Below are positions 37,219 through 46,204 of a stretch of 64,000 bases of DNA, in pieces (the stretch's first letter is position 1; every line of letters begins with the position of its first letter). The notes beneath the pieces are model-generated. The model was not told where the DNA came from, made no database searches, and was given only the letters and a program-made list of their open reading frames with translations. The position numbers and the translations under genes were made by a program. Source of the DNA: Jingyaoa shaoxingensis (GTDB taxonomy: Bacteria; Bacillota; Clostridia; Lachnospirales; Lachnospiraceae); NCBI RefSeq assembly GCF_014385005.1, contig NZ_JACRSZ010000003.1, positions 186,001 to 250,000 of the forward strand, in the 5' to 3' direction.

Positions 37219-37575
37219 CTAATTGATCTCATCTGCGATCTCATCCAGATCCAGTTCCACAGATTCCACAACCTTACTGGCTATCTGCTGAAGCATACGG
37301 CAAATCGCCAGCTCACATCTCAAATATTCTTCTACCAGAGGATTCTTCAGGAATTCCTCATACTGCCCGTCAAACCTCTGTGTCCGCTCAAACAGAGACT
37401 CCACATCTCCGCTGTTCTGAAGCTGATAACATTCCTTACGGTACTGATTAATCTGACGCTTCAGATCCGGTTCCTGCGCAACCCTCTCTCTGACCGTCTT
37501 ATATTCTCTGTATGCATCACTGTCATGGATCACACGGATCAGTGCCAGTGTATAAATTTCCACATTATCTTTCAT
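37219..37575 (-). CDS. YlbF/YmcA-family protein
   Basis: A 118-residue all-helical protein of the YlbF/YmcA (Com_YlbF) family. In Bacillus these small proteins form the Y-complex that adjusts RNase Y-dependent mRNA processing. The family signature is the coiled helix RERVAQEPDLKRQINQYRKECYQLQ and the C-terminal LVEEYLRCELAICRMLQQIASKV. Position directly after the RNase J gene fits an RNA-turnover role, though this is inference. GGAAGGATTTTA precedes ATG 37575. Confidence 0.8.
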   Translation of the reverse strand: MKDNVEIYTLALIRVIHDSDAYREYKTVRERVAQEPDLKRQINQYRKECYQLQNSGDVESLFERTQRFDGQYEEFLKNPLVEEYLRCELAICRMLQQIASKVVESVELDLDEIADEIN

Positions 37576-37632
37576 TAAAATCCTTCCATCAAGCCCTATC
37601 CTGTGTTTGCCGGATAAACGCTGTCTACGTTT

Positions 37633-39297
37633 TTAGATCTCCATAATGATCGGAAGAATCATCGGGCTTCTCTTTGTTCTCTTCCAGATAAAGCTGTTCA
37701 GGTCATCTTTAATGGTATTCTTGATTTTGCCCCAGTCTGTGATATGCTTTGCGCCACAATACTCCAGTGCATCCAGTACTACCTGTCTTGCATCTTCCAT
37801 CAAATCTTCTGATTCTCTGACATATACGAATCCTCTGGATACTATATCCGGTCCTGCCAGCAGTTGGTTACTGTATTTCTCCAATGAAAGTACCACAATC
37901 ACAATACCATCTTCTGCCAGATGCTGTCTGTCGCGCAGTACAATATTGCCAACATCTCCTACGCCCAGTCCATCTACCAGAATACCACCGGTCTGTACCT
38001 TGTCTACAATCTTTGCGTCTTCCTGATCCAGTGCCAGTACATCTCCTGCACGCAAAATAAAAATATTCTCCTTCGGAATGCCAAGGCTTGCCGCCAGTCC
38101 CGCCTGAGCCTTCAGATGGCGCAGTTCTCCATGTACCGGAATTGCGTACTTCGGATGTACCAGAGAGTAGATCAGTTTAATCTCCTCCTGGCAGGCATGT
38201 CCGGATACATGGGCATCCTGGAAAATAACATCCGCTCCCTTGGCAGTCAGTTCATTAATGACCTTGGATACTGCTTTTTCATTACCCGGAATCGGGTTAG
38301 AACTGAAAATAACCGTATCACCAGGCTTGATCGTCACCTTACGGTGCATGTCAGCTGCCATTCTGGACAGGGCTGCCATAGACTCTCCCTGACTTCCTGT
38401 AGTAATCAGGACCATCTGCTCATCCGGATAGTTCTTCATCTGCTCAATCTCAATCAGTGTCTGATCCGGAACATTCAAATATCCCAGTTCGGAAGCCGTA
38501 GCAATGATATTCACCATGCTTCGGCCTTCTACAACTACTTTTCTTCCATACTTATATGCAGAGTTGATAATCTGCTGCACACGATCTACGTTAGATGCAA
38601 ATGTTGCAATGATAATACGTGTATTCTTATGCTCTGCAAAAATATTATCAAAAGTCTTTCCAACGGTTCTCTCAGACATGGTAAATCCCGGTCTCTCTGC
38701 ATTCGTGCTGTCACACATCAGTGCCAGTACACCCTTCTTACCAATCTCTCCGAATCTCTGCAGGTCAATAGCATCTCCGAATACCGGTGTATAATCTACC
38801 TTAAAGTCTCCGGTGTGCACCACAATACCCGCCGGTGAATAAATAGCAAGGGCAGATGCATCCTGAATACTATGGTTAGTCTTGATAAACTCTATACGAA
38901 ACGCACCGAGATTAATGGACTGTCCGTGTTTTACTACTTTTCTCTTCGTAGTCTTCAGCAATCCGTGTTCCTTAAACTTATTCTCGATAATACCTATGGT
39001 CAGCTTCGTCGCATAAATCGGCGCATTGATCTCTTTCATAACATATGGAAGTGCCCCGATATGGTCTTCATGTCCATGAGTGATTACAAATCCTTTTACC
39101 TTATCTGCATGTTCCTTCAGATATGTGATATCTGGAATTACCAAGTCGATTCCCAACATATCATCTTCCGGGAAAGACAGCCCGCAATCCACTACTACAA
39201 TACTGTCTTCGAATTCAAAGGCAGTAATATTCATACCAATCTGTTCCAGTCCTCCAAGAGGAATAATTTTCAATTTTGAATTATTAATATTTTTCAA
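37633..39297 (-). CDS. rnjA: Ribonuclease J
   Basis: RNase J combines 5' exonuclease and endonuclease activity in Gram-positive RNA decay. The 554-residue protein carries the beta-lactamase motif THGHEDHIGALPYV (metal-binding), HTGDFKVDYTP, the beta-CASP region with CDSTNAERPG and IATFASNVDRVQQI, and the distal HVSGHACQEEIK and HPKYAIPVHGELRHLK histidine motifs. Start is TTG 39297 with AGGAGATTTGA upstream. With YlbF-like downstream and ruvX/DUF1292 upstream it belongs to a long minus-strand operon. Confidence 0.96.
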   Translation of the reverse strand: MKNINNSKLKIIPLGGLEQIGMNITAFEFEDSIVVVDCGLSFPEDDMLGIDLVIPDITYLKEHADKVKGFVITHGHEDHIGALPYVMKEINAPIYATKLTIGIIENKFKEHGLLKTTKRKVVKHGQSINLGAFRIEFIKTNHSIQDASALAIYSPAGIVVHTGDFKVDYTPVFGDAIDLQRFGEIGKKGVLALMCDSTNAERPGFTMSERTVGKTFDNIFAEHKNTRIIIATFASNVDRVQQIINSAYKYGRKVVVEGRSMVNIIATASELGYLNVPDQTLIEIEQMKNYPDEQMVLITTGSQGESMAALSRMAADMHRKVTIKPGDTVIFSSNPIPGNEKAVSKVINELTAKGADVIFQDAHVSGHACQEEIKLIYSLVHPKYAIPVHGELRHLKAQAGLAASLGIPKENIFILRAGDVLALDQEDAKIVDKVQTGGILVDGLGVGDVGNIVLRDRQHLAEDGIVIVVLSLEKYSNQLLAGPDIVSRGFVYVRESEDLMEDARQVVLDALEYCGAKHITDWGKIKNTIKDDLNSFIWKRTKRSPMILPIIMEI

Positions 39298-39314
39298 TCA
39301 AATCTCCTTTCTGT

Positions 39315-39575
39315 TTAGAACGTCAAATCTACGTCTTCCAGCATTTCGCCAAAGATCACAGATAAGGCCTCTAACTCATCATCGTCTTCTACGATCTCAT
39401 ACACCGCTTCCTGTTCTCCGTCCTGTGACAGATCTTTCAGAATCAATGCCTCACCGTCTCCATCTTCTGAATCTGTAACAAGAATGTAATCTGCCCCATT
39501 AATTCTTGTTTGTTCCAACACAAAAAAATCTACCGTCTCATTCGAATCCGGTAACTGAAATCCAATCTTTTCCAT
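39315..39575 (-). CDS. DUF1292 family protein (YrzB-like)
   Basis: An 86-residue acidic protein of the DUF1292 family. It begins MEKIGFQLPDSNETVDFFVLEQTR and has the YILVTDSEDGDGEALILKD segment followed by an Asp/Glu-rich part. Function unknown, but the gene order ireB-ruvX-DUF1292 (yrzL-yrrK-yrzB in Bacillus) is strongly conserved. GGGAGTATTATTGA precedes ATG 39575. Confidence 0.88.
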   Translation of the reverse strand: MEKIGFQLPDSNETVDFFVLEQTRINGADYILVTDSEDGDGEALILKDLSQDGEQEAVYEIVEDDDELEALSVIFGEMLEDVDLTF

Positions 39576-39619
39576 TCAATAATACTCCCAATTCTGCTGT
39601 ATGGCAGTCCTGTTCTTGC

Positions 39620-40090
39620 TTAAACAGACTGCCCCTCGTCGTCTTTATGTTCCTGCATGTGGCAGTAATCCAAATATCCTTGTAAAATATATTCCGCAGC
39701 CAGCATATCTACATATTCCTTGCGGTGCTCTCTGCGGATCCCCGCTTCCATCATCGTCCGGTCTGCTGCTACAGTTGTCAGTCTCTCATCCCAGGTCACC
39801 ACTTCCAGACCTGTTCTGCGCTCCAGCATCTCTTTGAATGCAAGTGTCTTCTCCACTCTGTCTCCCAGAGTATTGTTCATATGCTTCGGCAGGCCAAGTA
39901 CAATCTTCTTCACGTCATATTCATCAATAATTGCTTCTATTCTGGCACAGGTCTGTCTGAGCTTGTTCTCCGATGTTCTTCTGATAATTTCCAGTCCCTG
40001 TGCCGTAATGCCCAATCCGTCACTGACAGCAACTCCTACTGTCTTAGATCCGAAGTCCAGTCCTATCATTCTATCCATATTCTGATCCAT
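39620..40090 (-). CDS. ruvX: Holliday junction resolvase-like RuvX/YqgF
   Basis: A 156-residue RNase H-fold protein (YqgF/RuvX) implicated in Holliday-junction and 16S pre-rRNA 5' end processing. Motifs are [20 protein letters not shown] with catalytic Asp, [19 protein letters not shown], and [15 protein letters not shown]. The ATG at 40090 overlaps the ireB stop codon (TAATG), showing translational coupling. Downstream is DUF1292. Confidence 0.93.
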   Translation of the reverse strand: MDQNMDRMIGLDFGSKTVGVAVSDGLGITAQGLEIIRRTSENKLRQTCARIEAIIDEYDVKKIVLGLPKHMNNTLGDRVEKTLAFKEMLERRTGLEVVTWDERLTTVAADRTMMEAGIRREHRKEYVDMLAAEYILQGYLDYCHMQEHKDDEGQSV

Positions 40091-40347
40091 TATACCCTGT
40101 TCTTAATATATTCTTTTAATAATTCTTCCACCAGCTCGTCTCTCTCAACCTTCATAATCATACTGCGTGCATTCTTATGGCTGGTAATGTACGTAGGATC
40201 TCCGGACATAATATACCCCACAATCTGGTTCACCGGATTGTATCCTTTCTCTGCCATGGCATCATACACGGCATCCAGAATATCTTTTACGCTCACTTCT
40301 GTGTCCAGATTAAATTTAAAATACTGTGTATTATTCACTTTTTCCAT
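40090..40347 (-). CDS. ireB: IreB family regulatory phosphoprotein (UPF0297)
   Basis: An 85-residue protein of the UPF0297/IreB family, a substrate of the PASTA Ser/Thr kinase (IreK in Enterococcus) that controls cephalosporin resistance. Conserved blocks are [34 protein letters not shown] and [17 protein letters not shown]. The phosphorylated threonine near the N terminus of enterococcal IreB is not confidently alignable here beyond Thr7. The kinase gene is not in this window. GGGGCGTGGAGA precedes ATG 40347. Confidence 0.93.
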   Translation of the reverse strand: MEKVNNTQYFKFNLDTEVSVKDILDAVYDAMAEKGYNPVNQIVGYIMSGDPTYITSHKNARSMIMKVERDELVEELLKEYIKNRV

Positions 40348-40376
40348 TCTCCACGCCCCATTTTGCTTGTTTAGAT

Positions 40377-41669
40377 TTATTCTACATCAGACTCCTGTAA
40401 AATACAATCACAAATTTTGTTGTGCAGATCCTCGCCAATATCCGGGACAGTTACTTTCAGATACTCTCTTGTATGTCCCTGATAGCACTCCACACCGTCT
40501 TTTTCGACTTTTTCTTCAAAAAGTACTTCTACCGGTCTGCCAATATAATATTCTTCAAAACGTCTCTTGTTTTTCTCATGCAGCTCCTGAAGAACATGGC
40601 TTCGCTGTGTCTTGATATCTTCCGGAATCTGACCTTCCATCCGGTCTGCTCTGGTGCCTTTTCTTCTGGAATATTTGAAAATGTGAGTCTCATAAAAGTT
40701 CACTTTTTCCAGAAACTTTTTCGTAATCTCAAATTCTTCGTCACTTTCCTGAGGGAATCCCACGATCACATCCGTGGTCAGCGCCGGATGATCAAAATAC
40801 TTGCGCAGCAGTTCACATTTTTCATAATATTCTTCTGCTGTATAACGACGGTTCATCCGCTTTAATGTAGCATCACATCCACTTTGAAGAGACAGATGGA
40901 AATGCGGGCACATCTTTTCCAGGCTTCCGATTGTTCTGGCAAATTCCTCTGTGATTATTCTTGGTTCAAGGGATCCCAGACGGATGCGACGAATACCTCT
41001 TACTTCATGCACTGCCTGTATCAGGGTCAGCAGATTGCAGTCATCCTCTTTGTCCACACCATAAGAGCTTAAATGAATTCCTGTCAGAACCACTTCCTGA
41101 TAACCGGCCGCTGCCAGTTTCTTTACTTCCTCCACCACATCTGTCATGTCACGGCTGCGCACTCTTCCTCTTGCATATGGGATGATGCAATAGGAGCAGA
41201 ACTGGTTGCATCCGTCCTGTACCTTGATATATGCCCTGGTATGCTCCGCAGTTCTGTGAATGGAAAGAGCTTCATATTCATTTGTATGATTAATATCTAT
41301 CAGTGCCCCATCCGCATGAGATTCTTCATAAGCACTGAGGATCTCTGCCAGATGCTGCTTCTGGTTGTTACCGATTACCACGTCAATTGCCTCATCCAGT
41401 TTCAGTTCTTCCCCCGCCGCCTGCACATAACACCCTGCTGCCACAACGATGGCATCCGGATTCATCTTCTTGGCTTTGTGAAGCATCTGCCTGGACTTAC
41501 GGTCTGCAATATTCGTTACGGTACAGGTATTGATAATATAAATATCCGCTCCTGGCGCAAATGGCACAATCTCATATCCGTTTTCTTCCAGGATCTGCTG
41601 CATGGCCTCTGTCTCGTACGCATTTACCTTGCATCCAAGATTATGGAGCGCTACTTTTTTGTTTTTCAT
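40377..41669 (-). CDS. mtaB: tRNA ms2t6A37 methylthiotransferase MtaB
   Basis: MtaB converts t6A37 in tRNA to its 2-methylthio form. The 430-residue protein has the N-terminal UPF0004 Fe-S domain (HNLGCKVNAYE, INTCTVTNIAD, VAAGCYVQ), radical SAM motif DGCNQFCSYCIIPYARGR and a C-terminal TRAM domain (YYIGRPVEVLFEE to the end). The start was placed at ATG 41669 after GGAAAGGAAAAAG; 53 upstream codons in frame read through promoter sequence. It precedes ireB by 29 bases and is divergent from the HPr-like gene. Confidence 0.95.
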   Translation of the reverse strand: MKNKKVALHNLGCKVNAYETEAMQQILEENGYEIVPFAPGADIYIINTCTVTNIADRKSRQMLHKAKKMNPDAIVVAAGCYVQAAGEELKLDEAIDVVIGNNQKQHLAEILSAYEESHADGALIDINHTNEYEALSIHRTAEHTRAYIKVQDGCNQFCSYCIIPYARGRVRSRDMTDVVEEVKKLAAAGYQEVVLTGIHLSSYGVDKEDDCNLLTLIQAVHEVRGIRRIRLGSLEPRIITEEFARTIGSLEKMCPHFHLSLQSGCDATLKRMNRRYTAEEYYEKCELLRKYFDHPALTTDVIVGFPQESDEEFEITKKFLEKVNFYETHIFKYSRRKGTRADRMEGQIPEDIKTQRSHVLQELHEKNKRRFEEYYIGRPVEVLFEEKVEKDGVECYQGHTREYLKVTVPDIGEDLHNKICDCILQESDVE

Positions 41670-41704
41670 CTTGACTTTTTCCTTTCCGAAAGGTAATATC
41701 AAAC

Positions 41705-41733
41705 TTGTATGGTAGTATATTTTTACATAAAAT
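41705..41733 (+). promoter_or_regulatory. Sigma-A promoter of the HPr-like gene
   Basis: -35 TTGTAT (41705-41710), 17-base spacer, -10 TAAAAT (41728-41733). It physically overlaps the opposite mtaB promoter. Confidence 0.7.
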
Positions 41734-41741
41734 TCAAACAA
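41714..41741 (-). promoter_or_regulatory. Sigma-A promoter of mtaB
   Basis: Minus strand -35 TTGTTT (41736-41741), 16-base spacer, -10 TATACT (41714-41719). Overlaps the plus-strand promoter of the HPr-like gene, so both cannot be occupied together. Confidence 0.6.
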
Positions 41742-41760
41742 ACAGTAAGGAGACGTTTTT

Positions 41761-41994
41761 ATGAAAACAGTACAGATTTCTTTAAATTCTATTGATAAAG
41801 TAAAATCCTTCGTGAATGACATTACCAAATTCGATTATGATTTTGATTTAGTATCTGGAAGATATGTGATCGATGCCAAGTCCATCATGGGAATCTTCAG
41901 CCTTGATCTCTCCAAACCAATTGAATTAAATATTCATGCCGAAGATGATGTAGATACTATTTTAGATGTTCTGAAACCATATGTGATCGAATAA
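41761..41994 (+). CDS. HPr-like protein lacking the phospho-histidine (Crh-like)
   Basis: A 77-residue HPr-fold protein. The segment DAKSIMGIFSLDLSKPIELNI is the hallmark of HPr/Crh around regulatory Ser46 (here Ser41). The phosphotransfer loop GxHARPA of normal HPr is missing: the first 20 residues read ISLNSIDKVKSFVND with no His or Arg. It thus cannot carry the PTS phosphoryl group, but could still be Ser-phosphorylated and act with CcpA, as Crh does in Bacillus. ATG 41761 follows AAGGAGACG. It is a single-gene unit with its own promoter and terminator. Confidence 0.85.
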   Translation: MKTVQISLNSIDKVKSFVNDITKFDYDFDLVSGRYVIDAKSIMGIFSLDLSKPIELNIHAEDDVDTILDVLKPYVIE

Positions 41995-41997
41995 TCA

Positions 41998-42010
41998 CTG
42001 AACAGATACG
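41998..42010 (-). repeat. Palindromic intergenic element, half site (copy C)
   Basis: Minus strand CGTATCTGTTCAG, identical to 13 bases at 6978-6990 and 59309-59321. The opposite arm is not present. It starts four bases after the HPr-like stop codon. Confidence 0.4.
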
Positions 42011-42039
42011 AATCCTGCTTTTCAGCAGGATTCTTTTTT
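42011..42039 (+). terminator. Terminator of the HPr-like gene
   Basis: AATCCTGC (42011-42018), six-base loop, GCAGGATT (42025-42032), then CTTTTTT. Confidence 0.9.
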
Positions 42040-42051
42040 ATCTCATTTTTG

Positions 42052-43242
42052 TTACGCTTTTGCTTCTACCCAAATAGTCTCTGTGGTATCGATAGCTTCT
42101 TTTACCAATTCATCAATCTTTTCTTCCAGTTTTGTTTCGGATCTCTTAATGATGTTGATATTCGGCTTAGTAACCGGATGCTTTGCCACAAAAATCGTGC
42201 AGCAGTCCTCGTACGGCAGGATAGATGTCTCATAGGCATCAATCTTCAGAGATACATCTACGATCTCCTGCTTGTCAAACCCGATCAGCGGACGATATAC
42301 CGGCATAGTACATACTTCATTGGTTGCTGCCAGACTCTGCATAGTCTGACTGGCTACCTGTCCAATACTCTCTCCGGTAATCAGTCCCAGAGAACCGGTC
42401 TCTTTTGCAAAATGTTCTGCAATCCTCATCATATAACGGCGCATAATAATCGTCAGTTCCTCGTGTGGGCATTTCTCATAGATATATAGCTGAATATCTG
42501 TAAAATTCACCACATGCAAATTGATTGGTCCGGAATACCTTGCTACGATGCTGGCCAGATCTACCACCTTCTGCTTTGCACGTTCACTGGTATATGGCGG
42601 TGCATGGAAGTAAACTGCATCAATCTTCACACCACGTTTGGCAATCATGTATCCTGCTACCGGGCTGTCAATTCCGCCGGATAACAGCAGCATAGCCTTA
42701 CCATTAGTACCTACCGGCATTCCGCCTGCACCCGGAATGATACGGGAATAGATATAGATTTTTTCCCGTATCTCCACGTTCAGTACCATCTCCGGCTTGT
42801 GTACATCTACCTTCATCTCAGGAAATGCATCCAGAATCTTTTCACCCAGGTCTGCGTTTAATTCCATGGAATTCTTCGGATAATTCTTTCTCGCTCTTCT
42901 GGAATCTACCTTAAAGGTCTGTGTATGGCTGTCATATTCTTTTGCCAGATAATCGGTCACGGTCTCTGCCAGCTTCTCAAAGCCTTCGTCTTCTGTCACT
43001 ACTACCGGACAGATGCCAACGATACCAAATACCCGTTTCAGTGCTTCTACAACTTCATCAAATTCATAATCTGACAATGTATCTACATAGATACGTCCCT
43101 GTTCCTTGCGAACCTCAAATTCTCCCTCCACATGCTTCAGTGCATGCCGGATCTGCTTTACCAGGGCATCTTCAAACAGGTATCTGTTCTTTCCCTTGAT
43201 ACCAATCTCTCCGTATTTAATCAAAAATGTTTTAAAAATCAT
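42052..43242 (-). CDS. thiI: tRNA 4-thiouridine synthetase / sulfurtransferase ThiI
   Basis: ThiI makes s4U8 in tRNA with sulfur from a cysteine desulfurase. The 396-residue form has the N-terminal ferredoxin-like and THUMP domains and the PP-loop adenylation motif MLLLSGGIDSPVAGYM, plus GESIGQVASQTMQSL, but no C-terminal rhodanese domain; this is the short Bacillota type. The persulfide is therefore passed from the desulfurase encoded directly upstream (NifZ-type partner). GGGAGGAGACT precedes ATG 43242. Confidence 0.96.
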   Translation of the reverse strand: MIFKTFLIKYGEIGIKGKNRYLFEDALVKQIRHALKHVEGEFEVRKEQGRIYVDTLSDYEFDEVVEALKRVFGIVGICPVVVTEDEGFEKLAETVTDYLAKEYDSHTQTFKVDSRRARKNYPKNSMELNADLGEKILDAFPEMKVDVHKPEMVLNVEIREKIYIYSRIIPGAGGMPVGTNGKAMLLLSGGIDSPVAGYMIAKRGVKIDAVYFHAPPYTSERAKQKVVDLASIVARYSGPINLHVVNFTDIQLYIYEKCPHEELTIIMRRYMMRIAEHFAKETGSLGLITGESIGQVASQTMQSLAATNEVCTMPVYRPLIGFDKQEIVDVSLKIDAYETSILPYEDCCTIFVAKHPVTKPNINIIKRSETKLEEKIDELVKEAIDTTETIWVEAKA

Positions 43243-43255
43243 AGTCTCCTCCCGA

Positions 43256-44416
43256 CTAATGTCTTGTGTATTTTCTCAGCATCGGGACAATCCGGTGCAG
43301 TTCCTCGATACAATAGGCTACTTCTTCGGCTGTCGTCTGACTGCTGAAGCTGAAACGTACCGTAGACTCCAGCAGATTCTTCGGCACATGTGCTTCTTTG
43401 AGCACTGTACTCACCGGAAGCTTCTTATTGGATGAACAGGCTGAGCCAGATGAAATGTAGATCTGTCTGTCCTCCAATGCATGAAGCAACACCTCACTTC
43501 GTACATCTGCAAAGCTGACACTGACAATATGCGGTGCTCCTCCGCTTTCTGCAGCCTGTCCCTGAATAAATACATCCGGGATATCCTTCAGTCCATCTAT
43601 CAGTTGTTGCTTTAATCCCTGCAAATGCGCTACCTTTTTATCCAGTTCCTGATAAGCTTCTTTGGCTGCCATCCCAAGACCTGCGATACCCGGAACATTA
43701 TCTGTACCGGAGCGCATGCCTTTCTGCTGGCCTCCGCCCAGAATAATCGGGCGAATCTTAGCTTTTTCATTCACATACAGAAATCCGCTGCCCTTCGGTC
43801 CATGAATCTTGTGTCCGCTGACGGACAACAGATCAATTCCCAGCTTCTTTGGATGAATGCGGTACTTTCCATAAGCCTGAATGGCATCAACATGAAACAG
43901 AATATTGGAATTCTTTTCTTTTATGATCTTTGCTGCCTCTTCTATTGGTTCTTCAGTACCTAATTCATTATTTACATACATCATGGATACCAGGATTGTA
44001 TCCTCACAGATTGCTTCTTCCAACGCCTTCAGATCGGCCACCCCACGGTTATCTACCGGAAGATAAGTGATCCGAAATCCCATCTCTTCCAGGAATCCCA
44101 TAGGCTGCAGTACCGCTGCATGTTCCACTGCTGTGGTAATCAGGTGATTGCCTGCTCTTCGATTGGCCAATGCACTTCCGATCAACGCCCAGTTGTTGGA
44201 CTCTGTTCCACCAGAGGTAAAAAAAATCTCTTTGTCCTGTACCTTTAACGTTTGCGCAATTTCCGTTCTGGCCGCTCTCACGTAATTCTCCGCATCCAGC
44301 CCTTTCTGATGCTTGGATGACGGATTACCGTAATCCTCTCTCATGATCTTCTCTACAATCTTGATTACGCTGTCCAGACATCTGGTGGTTGCCGAATTAT
44401 CTAAATATGCTTCCAT
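43256..44416 (-). CDS. nifZ: Cysteine desulfurase (NifZ/IscS type)
   Basis: A PLP enzyme that removes sulfur from cysteine. The 386-residue protein shows AYLDNSATTRCLD, TSGGTESNNWALIGSA, the PLP lysine in SVSGHKIHGPKG, and the persulfide cysteine in SSGSACSS. Its stop is 13 bases before thiI, the pairing seen for NifZ-ThiI in Bacillus, so supply of sulfur for s4U is the likely task; a general Fe-S role cannot be excluded. Upstream lies a terminator that leaves almost no room for a separate promoter. Confidence 0.93.
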   Translation of the reverse strand: MEAYLDNSATTRCLDSVIKIVEKIMREDYGNPSSKHQKGLDAENYVRAARTEIAQTLKVQDKEIFFTSGGTESNNWALIGSALANRRAGNHLITTAVEHAAVLQPMGFLEEMGFRITYLPVDNRGVADLKALEEAICEDTILVSMMYVNNELGTEEPIEEAAKIIKEKNSNILFHVDAIQAYGKYRIHPKKLGIDLLSVSGHKIHGPKGSGFLYVNEKAKIRPIILGGGQQKGMRSGTDNVPGIAGLGMAAKEAYQELDKKVAHLQGLKQQLIDGLKDIPDVFIQGQAAESGGAPHIVSVSFADVRSEVLLHALEDRQIYISSGSACSSNKKLPVSTVLKEAHVPKNLLESTVRFSFSSQTTAEEVAYCIEELHRIVPMLRKYTRH

Positions 44417-44439
44417 GTTACTCTTAACCTCTATTTATT

Positions 44440-44474
44440 AAAAAACAAAAGCAGTCTAATCAGACTGCTTTTTT
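44440..44474 (-). terminator. Terminator/attenuator after rsmE
   Basis: AGCAGTCT with AGACTGCT around a four-base loop, followed on the minus strand by TTTTGTTTTT. It should end the heat-shock operon, with some read-through into nifZ-thiI. Confidence 0.8.
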
Positions 44475-44479
44475 GTCTG

Positions 44480-45220
44480 TCACCTTTCAAGATTATACAC
44501 TAACATTGCCAGTGTGACAAGACCTGCTGTTTCAGTTCTCAGAATTCTTTTTCCCAGTGTGATTGACTGAACGCCAATCTCCCTGGCTTTTTCAATCTCA
44601 CTACTTTCAAATCCGCCCTCCGGACCGATAAATACCGCCACTGACTGTCCCGGTTGGATACCACTCATAACCTCTCTGGTCTTCTCCATGCCTTCAGCCA
44701 GCTCATACGGAATCAGACGAACGTCCATCTTCCCAGCCATCTCCAGTGCTTCCTTGAAAGAAACCACTTGTGTTACTTCCGGAATGCGCAGTCTGCCGGA
44801 CTGCTTAGCTGCACTTTCTGAAATGCTCATCCAACGCTTCCTTTTATTGGCTTCCTTCTTCGCATCCAGCTTTACCACAGTACGGTCTGTGGATACCGGA
44901 ACAATGGTATGCACGCCCAGTTCCACTGCTTTCTGAATGATCAGTTCCATTTTGTCACTCTTTGGCAGTCCCTGAAACAGCACAATCTCATTGGCAAGCT
45001 CCTGATCGGATTCCCGAATCTCACAGATTCTGGTATCTACCGTATCGCTTCCAAGTGCAGTAATCTCACAATAATACTCTTTGTTATTTTGTCCGTTAAT
45101 GACACAGATTTTATCACCCACAGACATGCGGAGTACATTTTTTATATGATTCACATCTCCGCTGGTAATGGTGATACTATTTGCTCCCATAGCCGGTTCT
45201 TCCACAAAAAATCGATGCAT
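44480..45220 (-). CDS. rsmE: 16S rRNA m3U1498 methyltransferase RsmE
   Basis: A SPOUT-class methyltransferase of 246 residues. The N-terminal PUA-like domain (MHRFFVEEPAMGANSITITSGDVNHIKNVLRM) precedes the knotted domain with LIIQKAVELGVHTIVPV, the conserved ERTVVKLDAKK variant DRTVVKLDAKK, VAVFIGPEGGFESSEIE and LGKRILRTETAGL. It begins one base after the prmA stop, with AGGATAAT as ribosome site, and closes the hrcA operon. Confidence 0.95.
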   Translation of the reverse strand: MHRFFVEEPAMGANSITITSGDVNHIKNVLRMSVGDKICVINGQNNKEYYCEITALGSDTVDTRICEIRESDQELANEIVLFQGLPKSDKMELIIQKAVELGVHTIVPVSTDRTVVKLDAKKEANKRKRWMSISESAAKQSGRLRIPEVTQVVSFKEALEMAGKMDVRLIPYELAEGMEKTREVMSGIQPGQSVAVFIGPEGGFESSEIEKAREIGVQSITLGKRILRTETAGLVTLAMLVYNLER

Positions 45221-45221
45221 A

Positions 45222-46178
45222 TTATCCTATCTTTCTGGCGGTTACGGATACCCATTCGCCCTGATGTGTCACTTCCAGCACTTCCAGTCCAGCAGCCTTT
45301 ACTGCTGCTACCACGCTCTCTTCCTTATCATCAATGATACCGGAAGTGATATAAAGTCCTCCTTTTTTCATCTGATGTAAGATCACCGGTGTCAGAGGAA
45401 TCAGCACATCTGCCAGAATATTTGCCACTACGATATCATACTTTTCGTATCCTACTTCATCCTGAATTGCCTTGTCATCAATGATGTTTCCCAGAATCAT
45501 ATCCATATCTGTAACCGGCACATCATTGGCTTCCAGATTCTCTTTTACTGCAGAGATGGCACATGGATCCAGATCAGTTCCCACTGCATGGGAAGCTCCC
45601 AGTTTCAGTGCTGCGATGGATAAGATTCCACTTCCGGTTCCCACATCCAGAATCTGCGTATCTTTGTTGACATACTTCTTCAGCTGTCTCATACACAGCT
45701 GCGTGGTCTCATGCATACCAGTACCAAAAGCAGTACCCGGGTCAATATGAATGATCATCTTGTCTTTATCTTCCGGCTTTACGTCTTCCCAGGAAGGGAT
45801 AATCAGAATATCGTCTACATAAAACTGGTGGAAATACTGTTTCCAGTTATTGATCCAGTCCTTATCTTCTGTCTGGCTTTCGGTAATCGTACATTCGCCA
45901 ATATCCATGAAGATACGCAGTTCTTCCAGTGCTTCTTTTACTCTGTCCAGAAGTGGCTGTGGATCCTGATCTTCTTCTACGTAGAAATTCAGGTAGGCAA
46001 TTCCATCATCCGCTGGTCCATCCGGAAGAATGTCTACAAACATCTGCTTCTTATCTGATTCTGTCAAAGGCACTTTATCCTCAATCTCTACGCCTTCCAC
46101 GCCCACATCAGCCAGAGTGGAGATCACAATATCTTCTACTTCTGACCTGGTTTTTAAGGTATATTTATTCCATTTCAT
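45222..46178 (-). CDS. prmA: Ribosomal protein L11 methyltransferase PrmA
   Basis: PrmA trimethylates ribosomal protein L11. The 318-residue enzyme has an N-terminal substrate-binding domain (MKWNKYTLKTRSEVEDIV) and a Rossmann core with DPGTAFGTGMHETTQLC, motif I LDVGTGSGILSIAALKLGA and VANILADVLIPL. It follows dnaJ by 26 bases, the conserved dnaJ-prmA-rsmE order. GTGAGGATCCTG precedes ATG 46178. Confidence 0.95.
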   Translation of the reverse strand: MKWNKYTLKTRSEVEDIVISTLADVGVEGVEIEDKVPLTESDKKQMFVDILPDGPADDGIAYLNFYVEEDQDPQPLLDRVKEALEELRIFMDIGECTITESQTEDKDWINNWKQYFHQFYVDDILIIPSWEDVKPEDKDKMIIHIDPGTAFGTGMHETTQLCMRQLKKYVNKDTQILDVGTGSGILSIAALKLGASHAVGTDLDPCAISAVKENLEANDVPVTDMDMILGNIIDDKAIQDEVGYEKYDIVVANILADVLIPLTPVILHQMKKGGLYITSGIIDDKEESVVAAVKAAGLEVLEVTHQGEWVSVTARKIG

Positions 46179-46204
46179 TACAGGATCCTCACTATTTTCT
46201 GACT

